Shown: positions 12,036 through 25,024 of the stretch, piece by piece | How positions within the stretch are numbered: the first letter of the stretch is position 1 | How the letters are laid out: each line of letters begins with the position of its first letter | DNA from: Microstegium vimineum | Taxonomy: Eukaryota; Streptophyta; Magnoliopsida; Poales; Poaceae | DNA length: 64,000 bases | Direction of reading: 5' to 3' | Assembly: GCA_022036555.1 (NCBI GenBank) | Contig: CM039137.1 | Location: 23,013,927-23,077,926 of the forward strand | Made by a program: the position numbers and the translations under genes | Notes under the pieces: model-generated | What the model saw: only the letters and a program-made list of their open reading frames with translations | Database searches by the model: none | What the model was told of the DNA's origin: nothing

Positions 12036-12295
12036 CTCCCTCCGTTCTAAATCATAAGACGTTCTAAAAATCTTAGAGAGTTAAACTATCTTAACTTTGA
12101 CCAAAGTTATATGTCAATATAATAACATTTATGATGTTAACTAAGTATTATTAGATTCGTTATGAATTATACTTTCATAATATGTCTATTTAATATCATA
12201 AATTTTTATAGTTTTCTCTATAATTGTTGGTCAAACTTAAGATGCTTTGACTTTCCAAGATTCTTGGAACGTCTTATAATTTGGGACGGAGAGAG
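12036..12295. mobile_element. Stowaway MITE with TA target duplication
   Basis: Ends ctccctccgttctaaatcat and, inverted, ctctccgtcccaaattat, each continuing into a matching taagacgtt. Flanked on both sides by TA (12034-12035 and 12296-12297), the Tc1/mariner-type duplication used by Stowaway. 260 bp, non-coding, foldback interior. Confidence 0.9.
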
Positions 12296-13072
12296 TATTT
12301 GGTTATAGATTATGATATGTGAAAAGACTGATGTAAACTGTGAGCTATAGAAAAACTAAAAGCTATTTAGTTATAAAATGTATTTTCTATCTTTATCTTT
12401 CTTTAAACGTCTAAGAAAGAAATTTTTATTTCATTTATTTTTAAAAACAAAAGACAGGATCAAGAATAACCTCTTTAGCTTTTTTTTAGCAGAAAATAAC
12501 CTCTTTAGTTGGGCTTTTAACTTTTAATAAGGTCAAGAACTGAAGCCAAAGATCCAACTAAACGGACCTAAATAGCTGTATCAGAATGTACTACTCTGTT
12601 TTTTTAAGTACGAAGTAGTATAGAAAACTCACCTTTTCTTACCGAGTGTCTAGAAAACGGAGGAAGTAGTATAGAAAACGATCTTATATAAAGGCACTGG
12701 AAGCAATTTTTATACTAGCGGAGAAGAAGAGAAAGGATAGAAAATATTAATATTCATAATCATAATATATAAATAATATTATTAAATAAATCATTGAATT
12801 TATTGTAAATAAATGTATTAAGATATGTAAATGGGGGGTATCTAAACCAAGAGCGATGAGTATTTAGCAACGGAGCGAGTATTTAGCAAATTATTATCAC
12901 AGAAGACTCAATTAGTCGGTTTTTCCACTTGCCCAATAGTATAGGATAAGAAGCAATGTGCGCGTTCGCGCACACATTAATTTTTTTTTAAAAAAAAATC
13001 TGGAGGTGTCGTGTGTCTGTCACGGCCGGGCGGGGCAGGATTTGACACGGGAATCCCAGCAGTTTCTTGCTT

Positions 13073-13350
13073 AGAGCATCTTTAAGAGATTAGTTAAACT
13101 GATTAGCTAAATTTAGTGATTTTGTTGTTATCTAAAATAGATAATATGATAGTACTCTATCAGACTCGGTAAAACTAAAAGTTGGATAGTTAGTGAAGTA
13201 GACTATCTAAAAGTAGAGAGCGATTTAGGTGGGACAAAGAATCACTAAATTTGAAGAGTCATTTAGATAGTCTGTTGGAGACGTTTTTTCTTTAGCAATA
13301 GCTAAATTTAAATTTAGAGAAGGATTTAGCTAGTCTCTTGGATATGCTCT
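13073..13350. mobile_element. 278-bp MITE with 'agagcatc..agagattag' TIRs
   Basis: Left agagcatctttaagagatta and inverted right agagcatatccaagagacta match over about 20 bp with 3-4 differences. The interior repeats the tagctaaatttag motif several times. Same family as the fragment at 1-99. Confidence 0.65.
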
Positions 13351-13734
13351 TATTGAGTGCCAAACGCTGAGTGGCAACTAACGGGACGGGGACCTGAAAA
13401 TGGAGGGTGCTAGTGCACGGCGTCGTCCACACACACACCTGTGTGTCTCCATCCGGCCACCAGCGGTGCAGTTGCAGCAGGTCAGTCAGCAACGAACGAC
13501 GACATCAGCCAGGCAGCCAGTCACACACACACGTCCTCCTCGAGATGGCAACGAAAGGCACTTGCTTGACCCCAAAAGCAAGGCATCGTTGATCGGTGTG
13601 TGAGTGTGACGAACAAGCATAAAAGACTTGTTTATTTATTTATTTATTTATTGCGTCAGCTAGCAGCACAACGAGTGGAAAAGGAAAGAAACATTTTACT
13701 GTATGTAGGAACCCCGGTTCCAAGATTTGCTAAA

Positions 13735-14075
13735 TTTCAGGTACCCGAATTTTAATTTTCTTTCAGGCGACAACTATTGTACATAATTTATATTAAAATT
13801 ATAGTTTTAGTTCGTTGCAATTTATGTAGACATAATTTGTAATTTTTGGTATCAGAAATAAAAAACTTGTTAGACAAAACTACAAACCCGACAAAATTTT
13901 ATAAATATTGGCACAAAGACAATTCAACAATTACAATTATTTCTATAGGAGGACAAGGACAAAAATTTAATATATTATAACACAAAGACAAAAAACAAAA
14001 TATAAAATTAATTTATACTAGTTGGTAGTATATTAGTGTTGTCTGAAATCATCTTAAAATTCAGACACCTGAACT
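13735..14075 (+). mobile_element. AT-rich TIR element, copy A
   Basis: Ends tttcaggtacccgaatttta and, inverted, gttcaggtgtctgaatttta. The interior is AT-rich and non-coding. An inverted related copy lies at 17399-17695; shared landmarks include ctttcaggcgacaactattg and ttagacaaa. Confidence 0.6.
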
Positions 14076-17000
14076 ATAGGAAAAGTACCAAAATAAATAA
14101 CATTTTTTAAGTTTAATAACTGGATTGGTAAAATATTTATATCTTTAAATAAAATTACAACAAGAATATATTCAGCAATATATGCAATTTGATGATACTA
14201 GTTTTGCACTATAAATATTAGTAATATTTTTCTTACGTACTATACTCGGTCTAAATATTCGTCTTCTATTCTATCTGAGAAGGACATTTTGCGTGGTCCC
14301 AGTCGAGTACTTTTCAGCGTGACCTCCGGAGTCAAAGGCTGGAGATGCGTACTGTGTGTACGCATACACAAAACACAAGGAGGCGGAGCAGCAAGGGTGA
14401 AGATGACATCGAACAAAAAAAAAAGAAACAACAATCAGCCAAGCACGGGCAGGGCGACCAAACCAATGCACATCTGGCTGTGGCTGTGGCATCGCATTCG
14501 CATGCAAGATCACACTCCTGTCATCCAGTGCAGTACAGGGGGTTTTGGAGCCACCCAGCTCAGCAGTCCATCCGGGCGTTCTGGTCATACTCACTGACTC
14601 CTGTGTGTGGCCACACCCACTGATGTCAATCGGCGACTTCACTCTACAGCTAGCTACACTAGCCAAATCTCCACGCGTATACTTGTTTCGTTTTTCCGGG
14701 AGCAGTTGGCCTGCCAGACCGTGACACACACACACACACACACTTCCTAGAGTTATCCCAAAGTGATTATAATATATACTAATTGGTCAATGAAACATGA
14801 CCTACATCCATAAACAAGTTTTACTGGCTTAAGCAACCTAAGCCGGCCACGTGTGACATTCCGTTGCCGCCAGCCCAGTGGTCACCGCTGCTGCCATGCC
14901 ATTGCCGTGCCATGCAGGATGGCAGTGCCTGCCTGCATGCCAGCTTCAGACAGAGTGAGGGGCTCTGGCGCTCAGCCGCTTGCTCAGGTCTCCTTCTGAT
15001 TGAGACTGGAATATGACCGCTCAGATTTTTTTAGATCCCGGTGAAATGGCCTGAAAACATCGCTGTAAGTGTAACCATTACGATTCGATTTGATTTGACA
15101 GCCTTCGTTCGTTAACAACACTTAACACCAGACGGCGGTGATTTTCCAACAAGGCTGCATTGTCTTGCTGTCAGGGAGTAACTGCATGCTGCCGTTCAGA
15201 GGATCGGAGTGCAGTACCATAGCACTCTGTCTCTGCTCTGCTGCCTCTAGCTAGTTGTCGTCGCTGCAGAACGCAGGTGGCCGGCGTCTAGGCTAGCCTG
15301 TTCGTCGCGGTTGTTGCAAGTAAACAGTACCGTGGAACGGATGCACCCAGATGCCAACTCCTTAACTAACAGCCTTACCAGAGCTGATGACCTGTTGTTA
15401 TCCACCACATGCATGCATCTAAACTGATCCCAACTCTGCAGGCCCCCCCCACCCCATTTTTTTTTCCTCGTGAACAATTTGATCCCTCGAGAGGCCGGAC
15501 GTGCATGGAGAATCTTACTCCTATATGGATGGATCATGGATCAATGTTGTTCAACGGTTCGCAAAGATGGGCTATACATGCATGTAGACGTCTAAACAGA
15601 TAGACGGCAACTCGTTAACAACCTATCTAATAACCGGCTAGATATGTTCTACAGTGCATCTCAACTGTTTTCCGCAGGGAGGCTATCTTCTAAAAGACAG
15701 TATAAGAACCTGTTTACCGCTCTAAACAGCTCCAGCTCCATGGGAAAGAGTCAGAGAGCCAGAGCCAGAGCTCTTAACGTTGGCCTAATTTGCTGGTGTA
15801 CACTTCGGACAGTTAGCACTTATCACTTAGCCATGGATAGCTTCAGTGTCTGCCTGCATATAGTTCAGTTGTTTCCTTCAGCAAACCAAACCAGCACAAG
15901 AAGAAATTAAGGCGGCGATTAAGACCTACGAAGACCCCAACATGCATGAAAAGCTGATTAATTCGCTTGTGGAATGCATGATTTGGTATGCCTGCTGGTT
16001 GGTGTGTGTGTGTGAGTGAGAAGACCACTAGCAGTGCACTACACTACCACATACAGTGTGACCCAATAGTGATTTCCGTCTCGTGTCATCACCACCAACA
16101 CCAACAGCAGCCAACTGCTGCTGATGGCTTGGTTCCTGACCGACCGATTCAGTTCTTCGTCCGGCAATGCAACTAACCCTGACTGATTGTGACCTTTAAG
16201 TTTGGCCCCCTGCTCCCATTAGGCTCGGCTGTGCTGGCTACGCTACTCTGCACTGTGATGTTTCTCTGCACTTCTGCTCAAGCTGAAGCCATGGCTGGCT
16301 GCTAGACGCTGCCTGGCAGTGGTAGCTGATGACACTGACAACAAACACAAGTGCAGGCTCCGAGATCTGTGCCTGGCGATTCCGACCCATCAGGGTTTAG
16401 GGAACGGCAAAAATGGCAGCCATCGATGCAGGAATGAAAGAGAGGGAGAAGGCTGCAAAAAGGATCGACTACTGTTAAAGGAGAAACAACTTCTGATTCT
16501 TCTGCTACTGTACTGAGTACTCACTGAGATAGCTACTAGTACTTTGCAGAGCATGCATGCAGCAGGTGCAGGTCCATAGCGCATGCGTGGAAAAACGGGT
16601 CCAGATGTTCATAAGAAAAAATACTAGCATGCAGCTACTAGTTGGAGACTTTATTTGGAATGGAGAATAGACTGCTTCTAGTATGTGGAGGGGGAGTGCA
16701 TATTTTAATTTGCAACAGCGAAGAAAATCCTGAACATGATAGTTCATGTAGCTGAGAAATTTGTAAGGGATCGTTTAAATATTGAAATCTACATTAATAA
16801 ATTAGTATATTTAGCTTGAAATTTGACAATCCACCACTTAGTTTAGATATATAAGTCTATCTCAAATTCATATGGTGAGAAGTAAAAATTGATTTTGTAA
16901 ATCAATATTCTATATTTCTACTTTACACTCTATAACATATTCTTTAACTCACTCTTCTATCCCTCAAAAAAAAAAACACTCTTCTACGATAGAAATACAA

Positions 17001-17398
17001 TAAATAAATATGTTTGTTATATAGTTAACAATAATAATAAATATAATCTATATATAATTATATTAGCCTAATTAATATGCCTCTAAATTTTGATTGCTAA
17101 AATAATCCAATTCCAAGGATCACATACAGGCCTAAGTGATTTTTACCAGCGCTGCCGGTTACCAGTAGTATGAGCCGAAAATATTTTATTTCAGGTGTGT
17201 GTAAAAGGACCTTTTGAAATTTGCGTGTCAATTGTGAACCCCTTAATTCCGGGGAACCTTTTTTTTGTCAAACGGATTGGGCGGTTGGGCCCCTCTCATC
17301 TATCAACTCTACTGTATAATCTTCAAGTCCTAGTTATTAGGGACAGCAAATGATTTAACTCTAGAAAGCGGCTCATTTTAAATTTAACTTTTATTATA
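14076..17398. other. intergenic spacer, no supported gene
   Basis: Mixed-composition DNA with a (CA)n run near 14725-14743 and several short open frames without recognisable protein character. The part from 14.9 to 16.5 kb is less AT-rich and could contain a non-coding transcript, but nothing in the sequence proves this. Confidence 0.4.
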
Positions 17399-17695
17399 TT
17401 TCAGGTGTTTGGATTTTAAGATGATTTTAGCAAACACTATTTTATAACCACCTAGTACAAGTAAATAAATAATTATGTGCATAACATACTAAATTTGTGT
17501 CCTTGTAAATTTTAAGATCAATTTTTTTGGGGGGTTTATGGCTTTGTCTAACGTGTTTTTATTCTTTGAACCAAAAAATTGCATATTATACCTGTATATA
17601 AATTATAATAAACTAAAATTACAATTTTAGGAGAAAATATATATATGCAATAGTCGTCGTCTGAAAGAAAACTAAAATTCAGACATCTGTATTTT
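17399..17695 (-). mobile_element. AT-rich TIR element, copy B (inverted relative to copy A)
   Basis: The reverse complement starts acagatgtctgaatttta and proceeds through ctttcagacgacgactattg, matching copy A along its length with many substitutions. The other end, ttcaggtgtttggatttta, matches the termini of copy A. Confidence 0.55.
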
Positions 17696-18141
17696 AGCAA
17701 GTCTCTTTTATATCATGTCTATTCTTATAATACAATTCCATAGAAGAATCTTCCTGGATATGCTATTTCATACAATAGTGTATAAGGTCTTAGTTAAAAC
17801 TGTGTATGTCACAATGCGATAATAAAATCACACTCCATACTTGGTTAGTATTTGTCATAATATTTTTAATTATCATAGATGGGAATAAACCCATGTAGCA
17901 AAAGATCGATAAGCACAATCATTCATAAATTCACACTCATTATTGTAAATATTTTTATAAAGTTTAGTTTTTTAAAAAGGAAATTATATTCAGCTAGAAG
18001 GTCATAATTGTTTCACATTTCTTGGCACACGCCTAATATGGAATCTTGAAATTAGCTGACCATCCCTTGGTTAAGGACTTCCTTGATATAGATCTAACTT
18101 GAATGATGTCTACTTGTTTCTGTAGGACAAAGTTTTGAATT

Positions 18142-18303
18142 TGACTCCCTTTGTTTTAAATTATAAAATCTCTTAGCTTTTCTAAATACATTATTTTTAC
18201 CATATATATAGACATAGTGTATATCTAGCCATCTAGCTGCACAACAAAAGCTAGTGTATCTTGAAAAACCAAAACGTCTTATGAGTTAGAATGAAAATGG
18301 TAA
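18142..18303. mobile_element. degenerate Stowaway-like MITE
   Basis: The left end ctccctttgttttaaattat and the right region aaaacgtcttatgagttaga resemble Stowaway ends as at 12036, with the internal hallmark of a 'cttttctaaatacatt' arm facing a 'gtatcttgaaaa' arm. The right terminus is eroded. Confidence 0.5.
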
Positions 18304-19217
18304 TATTTAATCCAAAACAAAATGATTTGGATGGGTATTAAATACTACAAATAAGACCCATTATCTCTAGATAGAAAACCAATAGATAAATTATAGTATC
18401 ATTTTAAAAATTCTAGTTTTGTATTAATTTTCTTAAAATAGTCAAGTTGTGAATTTTTAGAGTTTATTTATTTATTGTTTTTAGAAAAATATAAAGGAAA
18501 ACCACGTTTGAAACCATCTAAACAGCCGGTTTGTCCATTTTTAATATCTCGATGATCAAAACTATCTGTATTTTTAGTTTGGTGGCCAAATCAACCTCTT
18601 GTGTAGTTAAATGGACAAACAAATGTTTCTTTTGAAAAAAAAATACTTCTACATTTTTGCCAAAAAATTTAACACAAGTTATAATACCAATTGAGTGTAG
18701 CTACATCTAATTTCAAGTTTTTTTTTGCGAGTAAATTCAAGTTCTTGACTTGACATAAACACCTGTATTTTTCTAAAATTATTCCAAGACTTAATAATAT
18801 TTTTGTGATATAAGTGATGTGTCCATCGACAACAAGGAATCACTTTTAAGATTTCTTGGTTATCTCTTTCAGAAATTATTACATATGGAGTATATGTGTT
18901 CACATTCACATAGGTGATGGTGAGTGCACGCGGCACGCCGGTGGTGTGTGCGTAATTTTGAATTTTGAAGAGAAAAAAAAAAGAAACGCTGTAATATTCT
19001 GCCAGCTGGTCAAAAACCCAGCAGAGTGCGTGCCAAACCGTCGTCACAAAACAAAAGCACAGGCACAGCACGCTGCAGAAAGAGTTGAGACGGTCTCCCA
19101 TTTCGTTCTCTCCCTCGCTCACCTTCCTGCGTCCTCCCTACGTTTCCCAGCAGCAACCGCCTCCGCCCGCCGCCGTGGGCGACCTGCCGCGCCATCGGCA
19201 CATGACGCGGCCCCGCG
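18304..19217. other. kinase upstream region
   Basis: AT-rich to about 18.9 kb, becoming GC-rich toward the kinase start codon. No convincing TATA box near 19.1 kb. No gene seen. Confidence 0.45.
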
Positions 19218-22200
19218 ATGGGCTGCATCTTCGGTAAGCTCGCCACCGCGCCCGGGTCCTCCCTCTTCTTCCCCGCCGCCGCGACCACCGTGGGAGGAGC
19301 AGGAAGCGACAACAGCAAGGAGGAGGTGCAGCTGCAGGCGCCGCAGCCGGAGCACATCGCGGCGGTGAAGAAGGACGCCTCCGGGTGGCCGCTCTGGCTC
19401 TCCGAGGCCGCCGGCGACGCGCTCCGCGGCTGGGCGCCCCGCGGTGCCGACGCCTTCCAGAAACTCGAGAAGGTGAGAGCGACGGCGATCCTTTCCGCCC
19501 GTGCTTGCTTGCTTGTTGCTTCCTTGCTAGTAGTAGTAGTAGTTAATTTCTGGAAAAGCTTGGCCTTTTCATGGGAATCTACCGGGGGTTGTTGGGGAAA
19601 GATTTTAGCTTGCCTTTCTTCTCCGTTGCTCCGATTTGTTCGTTCGTGCTTGTCGTACGCGATCGTCGGTTGCTGAATTCGGTGAGTAATTTCAGTTCTT
19701 GCTTTTTCTGGTTGTCGTAATTGATGAGTTGTTAGCGTATCATATCACCTACTCGCTCGCTGGAAGAAAAAAAAAAGGAACTCCTTTCTTTTTCTTGCTC
19801 TGAGTTGAAGAGAACAATCGATTCTTTTATGTCCTGTTATGTTATGAGTCGTAAGCATCTATAACAGAGAAAATAATGCAAATGATGATCTCAACACATA
19901 AACAAGCAGCGTTGAGTTCCTAGAAGGCTAGAAGTAGGTGCTTAAAAAAAAGCAGAGCTGAACTAATCCCCAGCTTTTCTTCTGAGATTTAATTAAAAGG
20001 CACCTACAGTTCCATCATTTATGTTCATACTTTATATGTTGTCCGTGTCACAAGAATTCGTAATCCGTAAGGACGAATGGAAAAGTCAACTAGCGTGCGT
20101 TCGTATTGAATTGGAGTACCTGCTAATGTTACCTTCTCTGGTCTTTTCAAAGAAACACGAGTTGTTGTTAACCCCGCTACAAAAAAGAGTTGTTGTGGAT
20201 TTTTCTTTTCTTTTTTCTTTTTTTTATTATCAGAACCAATTCAATGGATTGGATTGGATCAGTGAATGAATAGAATAAATCAACTAAATTCCGTTGCTTG
20301 TCTTGCCCAACTGGTCGATTTTTATTTTGAAAATAAAATATATCATTTACGATCTTTCTTTTGTGCGTGCAGATTGGTTCGGGCACGTACAGCAACGTGT
20401 ACAAGGCGATCGAGGTGGAGAGCGGCCGCGTGGTGGCGCTGAAGAAGGTGCGGGTGGATGGAGTCGGCGAGGCTGAGAGCGCGCGGTTCATGGCGCGGGA
20501 GATCGCCCTGCTCCGCCGCCTCGGCGACCACCCCAACGTCGTCCGCCTCAACGGCCTCGTCACCTCCCGTCTCAACACGGCGCCGTCCCTCTACCTCGTC
20601 TTCGAGTACATGGAGCATGACCTCACTGGCCTCACCGCCTGCGCAACTGCCTCCGGCCGCGGCTTGTCCTTGCCTCAGGTATGTATGTTCACTGTCAATT
20701 GTGCATGGAAATTTGATTTCCAGAGCTGAATTATACAGTAATAATCTAGACTAGACACTGTGTGAAACAAGCAAAGCATTACGAATTATAATAATTGGTG
20801 ATGCATGATAAGATTGATAGCTTGGCTACCTAGGATTCCAGACTTCTGATTGGTGATGTGGAGGGTTTAACCAATCTTTTGGTTTTCTGGTAGTCTGCGA
20901 TTAGGAAACTTAACACAAAATGAAAATTTGGCGTCTTGCAGCTGGAGTGCTTACTGCTTAGTGCTTAGTAGGATAGTGGGGTCAGGACCACTGTTCTAGT
21001 GAATTCAACTGCAGCAAAGGAATGGACTAACTGAACATGGAGTTTCTTCGCTGAAACTAAATTGCATGCGTTGTGAACTACTTAAATTCACTATTTACTA
21101 ATGGCGTAACATGCGCCATTCTAAACATCATCTGACCCCTCTTTAGACTGAGCAACTCTCAGGTGTTAAAGAAAAAAAAGAGAGTGAAACTGAGACATCT
21201 GTAGCGCTGTCTGAATATATTTTTCAGACAAGTCTTCTATTTGGGAGACCGAATGCTGTGTATTTGATGTAACTTCTTCCATTAGTTCTGGAAGAAGTAT
21301 CATTGACTGATTATTAGCAGTGGAATTCTGCTTTAGCCTTTTTGCAAGAAGCAAACAAACTGGTACACCACAATGATGTGGACCTGTAAATCTGTTAGAC
21401 TAAGTGAAGCATGGTATTCCTAGGCTTCAACACAGGTTCCAGTCCAATTGACAGAGACAGGTGCCGTGTGCTTTTTGTGGGCACACTGCTTCCTGGAAAT
21501 CAACCGTCAACATTGGCTGCAGTTAACTGACTGGAATCGGTCTCTGAATCTCTTTATCCTGCATAAAAAACTCTGTATTGCCGTTTGGACTAAATGGAAA
21601 TGGGCCAACCTGGTTCAGTAAAAAATGACTCACTAGCATTTGTAATTGTGAAAGGTTGCCAATTACTTTATTTTCTGAAAAGGAAGAGTCCAACTATGAG
21701 ATGTTTTCCAGCTACACGGTTACTGACAAATGTATGCCTTATTTTTTGAGGGCACTGCTCCGGTACTCCTCCTTCTAAAAACTGCACAAATCTCAAAGCA
21801 GTCATTTTAATGAATTATTATGTTTTATTATTTTTGTAACTGAGTCCCGCATTGGCCCAGCCCATCCTGAGTCCATCGGTTCTAACCCGATAGAGGGAAA
21901 GTCAACGTGTGTGCTGGTCTCCGTCCGTTCCTTCTCGCGCCGCTGTCGTTTGCATCGTGGTCTCGTGGACGACGACATGTCTGGCCCTCTGAAGCGGCGC
22001 TCCCCCTCCATTCCCAGGCAGCCTAGCAACGACGGCTGACGGACCAAGCCAACTGCACGCAGCACCGCCTTCCCCCGATTCCATTTCGTTTTTCTGGCAG
22101 CAGGCAAGGAGGTTTGGCTCCACTGTCGTGTCGCCGGTGAGGAAGATAAGCGTCAAGAGAGACTCCTTGGCGCCGTCACGCACTGATCCTGACCCATGGA

Positions 22201-25024
22201 TCCCCATGGCCATGGCTCCATGCATGCATTCAAGCATGTCGTGTTGTTTCTTAAGATTTCGAACTGATCCATCGAATCCGTCCGCATACGATTGATTGAT
22301 TAGGGGGTGTTTGGTTGCCTGACTTATTTTTAGTCTCTTGTCACATTGGATATTTAGTATCAATTAAATGAATTAAATATAATTTATATTATAAAACTAA
22401 TTACAGCGTCATGTAGTACTTCATGAGACAAATCTATTAAGTCTAATTAATATATCATTAACATATGTTTACTGTAGCACCATATTGTCAAATCATAGAT
22501 TATTTTATATCAATATATTTGTTTCGCAAAATACTCTTCGGCTGACAAATTAGTTTTATAAATAGTATATATTTAATACTCATAATTAGTGTCTAGATAT
22601 TTGATGTGACAGAGACTTTTTTTTAGTCCCTGTAACCAAACAAGCCCAGGTGTATATGCGGTGCGGATCCAAAAACTGATCCATCGAATCTGTCCGCATA
22701 AGATTATATTATATTAAAAATATTAAAAATGATGATGAACGTTAAATCAATGGTTTTATGGATGGAATAACATTTTCACTACATTTCTTTACTTGATGTT
22801 GATCGATCGAGATTATTGCATATATAGGGAAAATGGATAGACAGTTTTCACTTCATTTCAGTCCAGTGGAATTTGATCCAACATCTGCATTCATTCATGC
22901 ACTGCTGAGATTAATTGCATGCCTACGTGTGCTATACCGCCCATGGAGAGATAGAAGTGAATCCGTGCTCGATACTTCGATCTGGTGCTTTCTAGCCAAA
23001 TTTGATCCGCGGAGAGAGCGTGGCTTGTGCTGGGATCGGAGGAGGGAGCAGATGCGTCATCCGTGGAGGCAAAAGGCGGCGCAAGAAGGATGAGACCGAG
23101 ACCTGACTTTCTCTCTATCAGAGTTGGGCTCGGGCTAGACTTGGACAGGCTAGGCCCATGCGTCACCAGTTGCAAAGATAATAAAAAATAATAATTCATT
23201 AAATTTAGTGCTAAGATGTGTGCAATTCTTAGTAGGAGGAATACCGGAGCAGTTCTCATTTTTGGATTACATGTTTGTACTCATGAAGCCGATTTCCTTG
23301 TTTGCAGGTGAAGTGCTACATGAAGCAGTTACTTTCTGGGATTGAACACTGTCATAACAATGGTGTTCTGCACCGTGACATCAAGACCTCGAACTTACTC
23401 GTCAGCAGCGATGGAATTCTTAAAATAGCTGACTTTGGACTTGCCACCTCTTATGATCCTGAGAACGTGCGGCCCATGACTAGCCAAGTGATTACGCTTT
23501 GGTATCGTCCACCTGAACTCTTGTTAGGAGCAACTCACTATGGTGTCGGTGTTGATCTTTGGAGTGTGGGTTGCATATTGGCAGAACTGCTTCTTGGTGA
23601 GCCGATATTCCCCGGAAGAACAGAGGTACTTGGTTTGGTCTAGTTGAAATCTCTCTTGGATATGCAGGGTATCATTTGGTTTGTCTATTAACAAGTGATT
23701 TGTTTAGGTGGAACAATTGCACAAGGTTTTCAAGTTATGCGGTACTCCATCAGAGGATTACTGGGAGAAAATGAAGTTCGCTCATCCTACATTCAAACCA
23801 TATGAACGGTGCCTAGCTGAAAAATTTAAAGATGTGCCACCATCTACCCTATCACTTCTCGAGACTCTCCTATCGATTGACCCAGATATGAGAGGCACCG
23901 CAACTGATGCTCTGAACAGTGAGGTTAATACTACCCTATCACCCTTAAGGCATCTAAAATGTACTGCTGCATCAAACCAAGACAATAATAAAAGGAAAAA
24001 AAATAACTAAATTTTGACCAGACAGTATGCATAAGAATAATCTGCATCTGATCATGATTGCACGGATTAGGGTAATTTGCATTTGTGTATCCTAGAGATC
24101 AGTTATTTAGTTGGAAACAAATGAGTTTTTCTTTCTGCAGCTTTGCTTACCAAGTCATTGTTTTCTGTGGATTCAGTTCTTCAGGACAGAACCATATGCC
24201 TGTGAACCATCAAGCCTTCCGCGCTATCCACCATGCAAAGAAAGAGACGTGAAGTTGAAGTATGAGAAGCATAAAAGGTTTGGTGCCACTCTTTGAACTT
24301 AGTGTAGCTATTTTTCTTTTGTTCATGGAAAGCTTCAATGTGTGGTTGTTTTTCAGGAAGTCAAGGGTTAATGGTTCAGTAGAGCGCCACAGAAACCGAC
24401 AGCACACGTCACAAAATCCTGGGCGCAGAGTTTTTACTCCAGATGCCACTAATAAGCCGCCAGCAAATCTAAAGGTGCGTGTATTATTTTCCCTCTTTTC
24501 CTCTGCAAGAATTTGATTCAATCCTCAACACACAATGCTTAGATTTCCACCACTCTTGGCAATGTTTGCATCAATATTTTTACATCAAAAGCTACACTCA
24601 AGCAACTGTTTAGACACAGAAAACACAAATAAATGGTGAGATGTGTTAATTTGATCTTCAGGTACCAAGGCTGGTGACAAGCACAAGTACAACCAAACTT
24701 GAGAGATTTCCTCCGCCTCATTTGGATGCATCGATTGGTTACAGTATAGATTCATTGGGTGATGGAGCCACAGAGGAATTCTTCTCGTCATCGGTTGTCG
24801 AGCTAAAGAAAATGCCAAGCCTAATATTTGGTCACGTGAAATCTTACCTGAATAGCCCAAAGAAGGGCATGCACAAGGCAAAACCAAGCCTCAACATGGC
24901 GCCTTCCACCGTTCTCATTGGTGCATTCCGGCCTTATTCATTTGGGCAGCCAATGCAAGTGAGAAGAAAGAATAGGGAGCAACTAAGAAGCAAAGGAAGA
25001 AATGCAGTAGGTGCAGTCAAGTGA
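19218..25024 (+). CDS. CDK-like Ser/Thr kinase with N-myristoylation signal (At1g54610/IBS1-type)
   Basis: A plant-specific CDK-like kinase of the At1g54610 type. Seven exons: 19218-19472, 20373-20678, 23308-23625, 23708-23923, 24177-24277, 24357-24474 and 24662-25024; all phases fit and give 558 residues. The N terminus MGC predicts myristoylation at Gly2 and palmitoylation at Cys3, so membrane attachment is inferred. The glycine loop GSGTYSNV is at 87-94, the VAIK-type lysine is Lys109, the helix-C segment MAREIALLRRL replaces PSTAIRE, catalytic HRDIKTSN has Asp211, and DFGLAT has Asp229. WYRPPELLLG carries Pro where most kinases have Ala (APE region). A basic, low-complexity tail follows. 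The kinase domain looks intact. Intron 2 is 2.6 kb because of a 1.4-kb insertion. Cyclin dependence and substrate are unknown. Confidence 0.93.
21806..23203. mobile_element. long-TIR (Mutator/Pack-MULE-like) element in kinase intron 2
   Basis: The left end, tttaatgaattattatg at 21806, and the inverted right end, tttaatgaattattatt at 23203, begin TIRs of roughly 150 bp. They share an AT-rich outer part and a GC-rich inner part (gatagag.gaaagtca and a cttct.gcgccgc stretch). The interior is partly GC-rich and contains a separate MITE (22303-22647). The TIR edges are AT-rich, so I could not fix a target duplication. No transposase is visible, so the element is non-autonomous. It is silent with respect to the kinase reading frame. 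Confidence 0.7.
22303..22647. mobile_element. 345-bp MITE nested in the intronic long-TIR element
   Basis: The left end gggggtgtttggttgcc and inverted right end gggcttgtttggttac match over about 14 bp. The interior is AT-rich. A 27-bp direct repeat (aactgatccatcgaatc start) flanks it at 22262-22288 and 22674-22700. Confidence 0.6.
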
